In this document: positions 59,727 through 64,000 of the stretch, one piece after another
How the letters are laid out: the number at the start of each line of letters is the position of its first letter
Position numbering within the stretch: the stretch's first letter is position 1
Source of the DNA: Pseudomonas fulva
GTDB taxonomy: Bacteria > Pseudomonadota > Gammaproteobacteria > Pseudomonadales > Pseudomonadaceae
DNA: 64,000 nt
Assembly (NCBI RefSeq): GCF_023517795.1
Contig: NZ_CP082928.1
Span: forward strand, 2,666,001-2,730,000
Direction: 5' to 3'
Translations under genes and position numbers: made by a program
The notes under the pieces: model-generated
The model's database searches: none
Told to the model about the DNA's origin: nothing
Seen by the model: only the letters and a program-made list of their open reading frames with translations

Positions 59727-59987
59727 TCAGGCTGCCTGGCGGCTGGCAACGAAGGCAGCGAGGCTGGCGACGTTGGCGAAATGGGTGCGGGTGTCCTTGG
59801 CTTCGGCGTCGATCTTGATGCCGAACCGTTTCTGGATCGCCAGGCCGAGCTCCAGGGCATCGACCGAGTCCAGGCCCAGGCCCTCGCCGAACAGGGTCAG
59901 GTCGTCGTCGATGTCCTGAGCGGTGACGTCCTCGAGGCCCAGGGAGTCGATGATCAGGTTCTTGATCTCAAGCTGTAGAGCGCTCAT
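59727..59987 (-). CDS. Acyl carrier protein (aryl polyene, ACP 2)
   Basis: The 86-residue protein carries GLGLDSVDALELGLAIQ with Ser41, the more classical ACP sequence of the pair. It ends five bases before ACP 1 and its start overlaps the acyltransferase gene by 20 bases. Confidence 0.88.
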   Translation of the reverse strand: MSALQLEIKNLIIDSLGLEDVTAQDIDDDLTLFGEGLGLDSVDALELGLAIQKRFGIKIDAEAKDTRTHFANVASLAAFVASRQAA

Positions 59988-60777
59988 CTTTGGCGAGCTC
60001 CTGTATGAAATGCTGATGCAGATGATCGTTGAGTTTGCGCGACGCGACCGGCGCCGCGCCCATGGCGGCGAAGCGAGCCGGGTCGATGTCGTCGCCGACG
60101 CGCAGGCGGATATGGAAGCGCCGCGCGGGAATGCGGTACCAGGGCTCGGCCTTGGTCAGGGTGGTGGGCGACACGCTGATCACCACGGGGGTGATCAGCC
60201 GCGCGCCGCGCAGGGCAATGGCCGCCGCGCCGCGGTGAAATTCCGGCGCCTGGCCGGGCGTGGTGCGCGTGCCTTCCGGGAAGATCACCAGGGTCTGGCC
60301 CTGCTGCAGCGCGCCGGCGGCCTCGTCGAGCATGTCCATGCTGCCGCTGTTGCTGATGTAGCCCGCCGAACGGATCGGCCCGCGCATGCAGGGGTTGTTC
60401 CACAGGCTCTGTTTGACCACGCAGTTGGTATCGCGGGTGAAGGCGATGGTCACCACCACGTCGATCAGCGAGGGGTGGTTGGCTATGATCATCTGCCCAG
60501 GGCGACCGAGGCGCTCGGCGCCTTCCACTTCGTAGGTGAGCACCCCGCTGCGGTACATGAATTCGACGAAGGTGCGAAAGGTCAGGCTGACCACGCGCCG
60601 GGCGCGGCGCTGGTGGGCGGCGGCGTCGCCGGGCAACAGCGACAGCACCGGGAACACCAGGATGCGCAGCAGCACGCCGCCGATACCGAACAGCGTGAAG
60701 CTGGCCGCCGTGGCGATCAGCCGCCACCAGTAGGGCGGGCTGTAGCGTTTCACAGGCTTTTGCGTGACCAGGTCCAT
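59968..60777 (-). CDS. PlsC-like 1-acylglycerol-3-phosphate acyltransferase (aryl polyene)
   Basis: The 269-residue protein has an N-terminal membrane segment (about 20-45) and the PlsC motifs NHPSLIDVV (HX4D, near residue 104) and IFPEGTRTTPG (near 175). It could acylate the lipid part of the pigment, working with the LpxL-like enzyme. The ATG at 60777 is used; 26 upstream codons of open frame lie inside the chain-length-factor gene and look non-homologous. Confidence 0.8.
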   Translation of the reverse strand: MDLVTQKPVKRYSPPYWWRLIATAASFTLFGIGGVLLRILVFPVLSLLPGDAAAHQRRARRVVSLTFRTFVEFMYRSGVLTYEVEGAERLGRPGQMIIANHPSLIDVVVTIAFTRDTNCVVKQSLWNNPCMRGPIRSAGYISNSGSMDMLDEAAGALQQGQTLVIFPEGTRTTPGQAPEFHRGAAAIALRGARLITPVVISVSPTTLTKAEPWYRIPARRFHIRLRVGDDIDPARFAAMGAAPVASRKLNDHLHQHFIQELAKDERSTA

Positions 60778-61463
60778 TGACGCTCTTTCCAGGTATGTTG
60801 GAGGGCGGCGCTGTGCAGGCACAGGCTCTGGATCAGGTTCAGCGGGTGCGGCCATGCCGCTCGCGGGCCTTGCCCGTGGTGCAGGGCCAGGCTCCAGTCA
60901 TCGCCGGGCGTCAGCAGCAGGGCCAGCGCATAGGGGAACGGCACATCGTCGATGAACGGCGCATAGGGCAGCGGCTGGGCGTCCTCACCGATCACCAGCA
61001 GCACGGCTGGCGCGCCCTCGGCGAGAAAGGTCAGGGCTTCGAGCATGGCCATTTCCAGGCCGTCGGCTTCGCCGGCCAGGGCGGTCATCTCGCTGGTATC
61101 GCCACGCATGATCGACCATTGGCCGATAATCGCATTGTGCACAGAAAGGCTGAACTGTGTCGGCGACAGCGGTTCTCTTACTGCAAGTTCCTTGAGGATG
61201 GCCAGGTTGCGTGGGGTCTCGCCATGCCGCGAAACGAACACCAGAGGCAGTGCCGAATGCCCTTCGGCCAATGGCCAGGCGACCTGGAACACCATGCGCG
61301 CCAGGCGGCTCAGGCGGCGGCGCTGCAGGGCGGGGAGAAAACCGACATCCGGCTGCTCACCGCCATCGAGCAGGCGTTCGGGTGCCTTGCTCCAGGCGAG
61401 CCAGTCATCCGTACTGTCCAGGCCGGGAGCCCAGGCACGCCATTGATCGATCCTGAAATGCAT
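60750..61463 (-). CDS. Chain-length-factor-like ketosynthase partner, first gene of the aryl polyene operon
   Basis: The 237-residue protein has a ketosynthase fold without the nucleophile: QFSLSVHNAIIGQWSIMRG stands where TACxS would be. It matches the N-terminal ketosynthase-like domain family of aryl polyene chain-length factors, which pair with an active ketosynthase and set polyene length. The most likely start is ATG 61463 (MHFRIDQWRAWAPGL); no good ribosome site is visible, and an upstream ATG at 61529 is possible. A promoter lies about 100 bases upstream. Confidence 0.8.
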   Translation of the reverse strand: MHFRIDQWRAWAPGLDSTDDWLAWSKAPERLLDGGEQPDVGFLPALQRRRLSRLARMVFQVAWPLAEGHSALPLVFVSRHGETPRNLAILKELAVREPLSPTQFSLSVHNAIIGQWSIMRGDTSEMTALAGEADGLEMAMLEALTFLAEGAPAVLLVIGEDAQPLPYAPFIDDVPFPYALALLLTPGDDWSLALHHGQGPRAAWPHPLNLIQSLCLHSAALQHTWKERQWTWSRKSL

Positions 61464-61523
61464 CTGTAGATGAAACTCTGCTTGGCCCGCCGGGCATTTC
61501 CTTGTCTGTACGACTGTCCTGTG

Positions 61524-61540
61524 CGACAAGAGCCTTGTCG
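61524..61540 (-). other. Leader hairpin of the aryl polyene operon
   Basis: CGACAAG and CTTGTCG (7 bp, 3-base loop) form a perfect inverted repeat between the candidate promoter and the first gene. It could be an operator or an mRNA leader structure. Confidence 0.5.
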
Positions 61541-61564
61541 ATGGGGAGCGATGCTGCGCCCGGC

Positions 61565-61593
61565 ATTATCCGGGTGATGGCAAGGGGCCGCAA
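61565..61593 (-). promoter_or_regulatory. Sigma-70 promoter of the aryl polyene operon with overlapping palindrome
   Basis: On the minus strand TTGCGG (61593-61588) and GATAAT (61570-61565) are 17 bases apart. The palindrome CCCGG-N6-CCGGG (61559-61574) covers the -10 box, a good place for a repressor. The transcript would start about 95 bases before the first gene. Confidence 0.6.
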
Positions 61594-61662
61594 ACATTAA
61601 GTAGCGATTTTCTGATGGATGACCCGTTTCGCTTGCCACTCGCGACTGTCATCGAGTTTTGC

Positions 61663-61680
61663 CTAGTATCAATGTACTAG
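61663..61680 (+). promoter_or_regulatory. Inverted repeat CTAGTA-N6-TACTAG before the ParA gene
   Basis: Two perfect 6-base arms with a 6-base centre end eight bases before the ribosome site of the ParA-like gene. The spacing fits a dimeric regulator. TTGCCT overlaps its left arm. Confidence 0.55.
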
Positions 61681-61698
61681 TGGAGAGTGGAGGTTCGA

Positions 61699-62469
61699 AT
61701 GAGGCGCGTGGTTTTCAATCAGAAAGGCGGGGTGGGCAAGTCGAGCATTGCCTGCAATCTGGCTGCGGTCAGTGCGTCGCAAGGGTACCGAACGCTGCTG
61801 GTCGATCTCGATGCCCAGGGCAACTCGTCTCACTACCTGACCGGGCTGACCGGCGACGACATCCCCATGGGTATCGCCGACTTCTTCAAGCAGACGCTGT
61901 CCAGCGGGCCGTTTGCCAAGAAGGGCAAGGTGGATATCTACGAAACGCCCTTCGACAACCTGCACGTGATCACCGCCACCGCCGAGTTGGCCGAACTGCA
62001 GCCCAAGCTGGAGCAGAAACACAAGATCAACAAGCTGCGCAAACTGCTCGAGGAGTTGGCCGAAGACTACGAACAGATCTACCTGGATACCCCGCCGGCG
62101 CTGAATTTCTACACGGTTTCCGCATTGATCGCCGCCGATCGCGTGCTGATTCCCTTCGACTGCGACACCTTCTCGCGCAATGCCCTGTACGGCCTGCTGC
62201 GCGAGATCGAGGAGCTGAAGGAAGACCACAACGAGGACCTGCAGGTCGAGGGTATCGTGGTCAACCAGTTCCAACCCCGCGCCTCGCTGCCTCAGCAGTT
62301 GCTCGACGAGCTGGTGGCCGAGGGCCTGCCGGTGCTGCCGGTCAACCTGATGAGTTCGGTGAAGATGCGCGAATCCCACCAGGCCTGCATGCCGCTGATC
62401 TACCTCGACCCGCGGCACAAGCTGACCCAGCAGTACATCGAACTGCACGATCTGTTGCAGCGCGGCTGA
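61699..62469 (+). CDS. Orphan ParA-family ATPase
   Basis: The 256-residue protein has the deviant Walker A NQKGGVGKSS (residues 6-15), the Walker A' VDLDAQGNSS near 38 and IYLDTPPAL near 124, so it is a ParA/MinD-type ATPase without an N-terminal DNA-binding domain. No ParB-like gene follows. Such orphans can position protein clusters, chemoreceptors or other cargo in the cell. GGAGG five bases before ATG 61699 makes that start preferable to GTG 61687. It is divergent from the aryl polyene operon across a 235-base control region. Confidence 0.85.
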   Translation: MRRVVFNQKGGVGKSSIACNLAAVSASQGYRTLLVDLDAQGNSSHYLTGLTGDDIPMGIADFFKQTLSSGPFAKKGKVDIYETPFDNLHVITATAELAELQPKLEQKHKINKLRKLLEELAEDYEQIYLDTPPALNFYTVSALIAADRVLIPFDCDTFSRNALYGLLREIEELKEDHNEDLQVEGIVVNQFQPRASLPQQLLDELVAEGLPVLPVNLMSSVKMRESHQACMPLIYLDPRHKLTQQYIELHDLLQRG

Positions 62470-62482
62470 CCGCGGGCGGTCC

Positions 62483-62839
62483 CTAGCGCACCACGAACAC
62501 GTCGCACGGCGCCTTGTGCAGGAAGTGCTGGGCCAGGATGCCGAGCAGCGCCTGGCTCAGGGCGCCACGACCGTGGCTGCCGAGCACCAGCAGATCACTG
62601 CCGCGGGCCCTGAGCTGCTCCTGCAGGCAGCGCAGGATGCCGCCTTGGTGCACGGCGTGGCTGATGCTGTTGTCCAGCACCTGCCGCGCCTGGTCGTGGG
62701 CCTGCTCGCTTCCGGCCGGGTCGAGCACGTGCAGCACGCTCAGGCGCGCGCCGTGCTGCTGCGCCAATTGCGTCGCCCGGTGCAGCGCCAGGTCGGCGGT
62801 GCCGCGCAGGTTGTGGGCGATCAGAATGTGCTTGAGCAT
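62483..62839 (-). CDS. Universal stress protein (UspA family)
   Basis: The 118-residue product is a short single-domain Usp: MLKHILIAHNLRGTADLAL at the start and DLLVLGSHGRGALSQALLG near residue 85, followed by CDVFVVR. The ATP-binding pattern G-x2-G-x9-G-S/T is only partly kept (GSHGRG present, the following Gly/Ser weak), so ATP binding is uncertain. It converges on the ParA gene. Confidence 0.82.
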   Translation of the reverse strand: MLKHILIAHNLRGTADLALHRATQLAQQHGARLSVLHVLDPAGSEQAHDQARQVLDNSISHAVHQGGILRCLQEQLRARGSDLLVLGSHGRGALSQALLGILAQHFLHKAPCDVFVVR

Positions 62840-62951
62840 GGCGCCTCCCGCCTTGCTGCCATCGGGCTTTGCGCCGCGATGATCCTTCCATGGATTAGTT
62901 GGCTTGCTGATCGCTGGCAAGGCCAGATGTCGCTGGCGTGGCGCGTGGCCT

Positions 62952-63386
62952 TCAGACGCCCTGGGCGTTCAGCCAGGCGAGCAGCTGTGGCAGCGGCAGC
63001 GCGCCGCTTTGGCGGGCGACTTCCCGACCGCCCTGAAACAGGATCAGGCTGGGGATCGAGCGGATGCCCAGTTGCGCGGCCAGTTGCTGGTTGGCCTCGC
63101 TGTCCAGCTTGCCCAGCCGGCAGCGGGTACGCAGTTCGTCCGCCGCCTGGGCGAAGGTCGGCGCGAAGCTGCGGCACGGGCCGCACCAGGCGGCCCATAC
63201 ATCGACCAGCAACGGCAGGTCGCCCTTGAGCTGGCGGGCGTAGTTGCCCTGGTCGAGCTCGAACGGCGTACCCGGCAGCACCTCGGCCTTGCAATGGCCA
63301 CAGCGCGGCGCCTCGCCCAGGCGTGCACGGGGAAGGCGATTGAGGCTGCTGCAACGGGGGCAGGGGATGATCGCTGAGTCGCTCAT
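62952..63386 (-). CDS. trxC: Thioredoxin 2
   Basis: The 144-residue protein has an N-terminal zinc site formed by two CxxC pairs (C9-C12 and C29-C32) and a thioredoxin domain with WCGPC (Cys68, Cys71). This two-part structure defines TrxC, a redox-regulated disulphide reductase of the cytoplasm that is usually OxyR-controlled. The ATG at 63386 gives the family N-terminus. No OxyR site is evident to me upstream. Confidence 0.93.
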   Translation of the reverse strand: MSDSAIIPCPRCSSLNRLPRARLGEAPRCGHCKAEVLPGTPFELDQGNYARQLKGDLPLLVDVWAAWCGPCRSFAPTFAQAADELRTRCRLGKLDSEANQQLAAQLGIRSIPSLILFQGGREVARQSGALPLPQLLAWLNAQGV

Positions 63387-63550
63387 GACGGGCTCCGAAC
63401 CGAACAATATCGACCCGAAGCCTATGGGCTGTGGCGCGCCATCGCAAGGCGCGCGCAATAGCGCAAGGTTCAGCATCGCGGACGGCACCAGCGCTTTTGC
63501 CGGGCGAAACGTTATGATGAGTCGTTTGCGATGGTCGCGGAGGGGCGAGC

Positions 63551-64000
63551 ATGAAGGCGGTGAAAAAAGCGATTCGCCTGGGCGGCCTGGTGATGGCGGT
63601 GATCGCGCTGACCTTTTTCGCCCTGCGCATCTACGACGCCCATAACAAGCCGGATCTCGGCCCCTGGCACACCTTCGTGCCCCGGGAACTGAGCGCCGAC
63701 GAACTCGACGCCGCCAGTTGGCAGGACTACCTGCTGGCCGAACAGGCGCTGTTCGCGGCGCTGCCCGGCAAGGTCTACCAACGCCTGGACGATGCCGAGC
63801 GGGTGCCGGACAACCGCTATTTCGCCGACAGCCCGCTCAACGCCTCGCGCTTCGAATGGGACTGGAACCGCTCCTACGTGCTGGAGCCCGAGGGCAAGCC
63901 GAAGGGCGCCGCGGTGATGCTGCACGGCCTGACCGATTCGCCCTACAGCCTGCGGCATATCACCAGGCTGTATCGCGATGCCGGCTTCGTGGTGGTCGGC
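63551..64000 (+). CDS. Alpha/beta hydrolase, 5' part only
   Basis: The first 150 codons are present and the gene runs off the window. An N-terminal membrane anchor or signal (about residues 8-26, LGGLVMAVIALTFFALRIY) is followed by a linker and the start of an alpha/beta hydrolase: GAAVMLHGLTDSPYSL near residue 121, where HGLTDSP is the oxyanion-hole strand-turn of lysophospholipase/carboxylesterase-like enzymes. The nucleophile elbow lies beyond the window, so the substrate cannot be judged. Confidence 0.75.
   Translation, partial: MKAVKKAIRLGGLVMAVIALTFFALRIYDAHNKPDLGPWHTFVPRELSADELDAASWQDYLLAEQALFAALPGKVYQRLDDAERVPDNRYFADSPLNASRFEWDWNRSYVLEPEGKPKGAAVMLHGLTDSPYSLRHITRLYRDAGFVVVG

Overview
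The window is high-GC, densely packed gammaproteobacterial chromosome. Gene content and order point to Pseudomonas (aeruginosa/mendocina/alcaligenes side of the genus): hslVU-argS-priA-rpmE-maeB-ponA-pilMNOPQ-aroKB-damX-gltBD-hemE is the core Pseudomonas order. AlgP, PhaI and PhaF type proteins, and a short REP-like palindrome starting TGTGGGAGCGGGCC, fit the same genus. I see no tRNA, rRNA, CRISPR array, insertion sequence or phage gene. No gene-free stretch exceeds 300 bases; the longest are 5280-5515 and 61464-61698.

Region 1 (1-32.7 kb) is housekeeping. The 3' end of rsd/algQ is followed by the Lys-Pro-Ala repeat protein AlgP, the phasin operon phaI-phaF (no PHA synthase genes lie between it and the hslVU block), the HslVU heat-shock protease with a recognisable RpoH-type promoter, a SPOR-domain protein, argS, priA, rpmE, a secreted nuclease, an M48 lipoprotein protease, malic enzyme, PBP1A (divergent from pilM), the type IV pilus assembly operon pilMNOPQ, the shikimate genes aroK and aroB, a DamX-like SPOR protein, glutamate synthase gltBD and hemE.

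Region 2 (32.7-41.9 kb) is accessory. A plus-strand operon encodes a flavodoxin-like DarA homologue, a KAS-III-like DarB homologue, a small protein with an XRE-like C-terminus and a BtrH-N-type protein. Converging on it is a minus-strand operon with a dehydratase-like hot-dog protein, an ABC-2 type exporter (ATPase and permease), a third acyl carrier protein, a ketosynthase and a cysteine-less ketosynthase-like partner. A membrane methyltransferase of the ICMT type is divergent from that operon.

Region 3 (41.9-61.5 kb) is a complete aryl polyene (APE) type locus on the minus strand, about 20 tightly overlapping genes running from one candidate promoter near 61.58 kb to a terminator near 42.5 kb. 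It contains a chain-length-factor-like protein, acyltransferases, two ACPs, an AMP-ligase fused to a hot-dog dehydratase domain, a glycosyltransferase, an MIO aromatic ammonia-lyase, a thioesterase, LolA-like and MMPL exporters, a Kef-like membrane protein, a flavin-dependent halogenase-like enzyme, a methyltransferase, two ketosynthases, a dehydratase, a ketoreductase and several small envelope proteins. The ammonia-lyase would make a cinnamate or coumarate starter, the ligase would load it, the type II PKS-like enzymes would build the polyene, and the LolA/MMPL/lipoprotein set would move the product to the outer membrane.

Because regions 2 and 3 are adjacent, the likeliest interesting product is an aryl polyene joined to a dialkylresorcinol-type head (flexirubin/arcuflavin-like), possibly halogenated. 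That is a prediction from gene content.

Region 4 (61.7-64 kb) has an orphan ParA-type ATPase, a universal stress protein, thioredoxin 2 and the start of an alpha/beta hydrolase gene.
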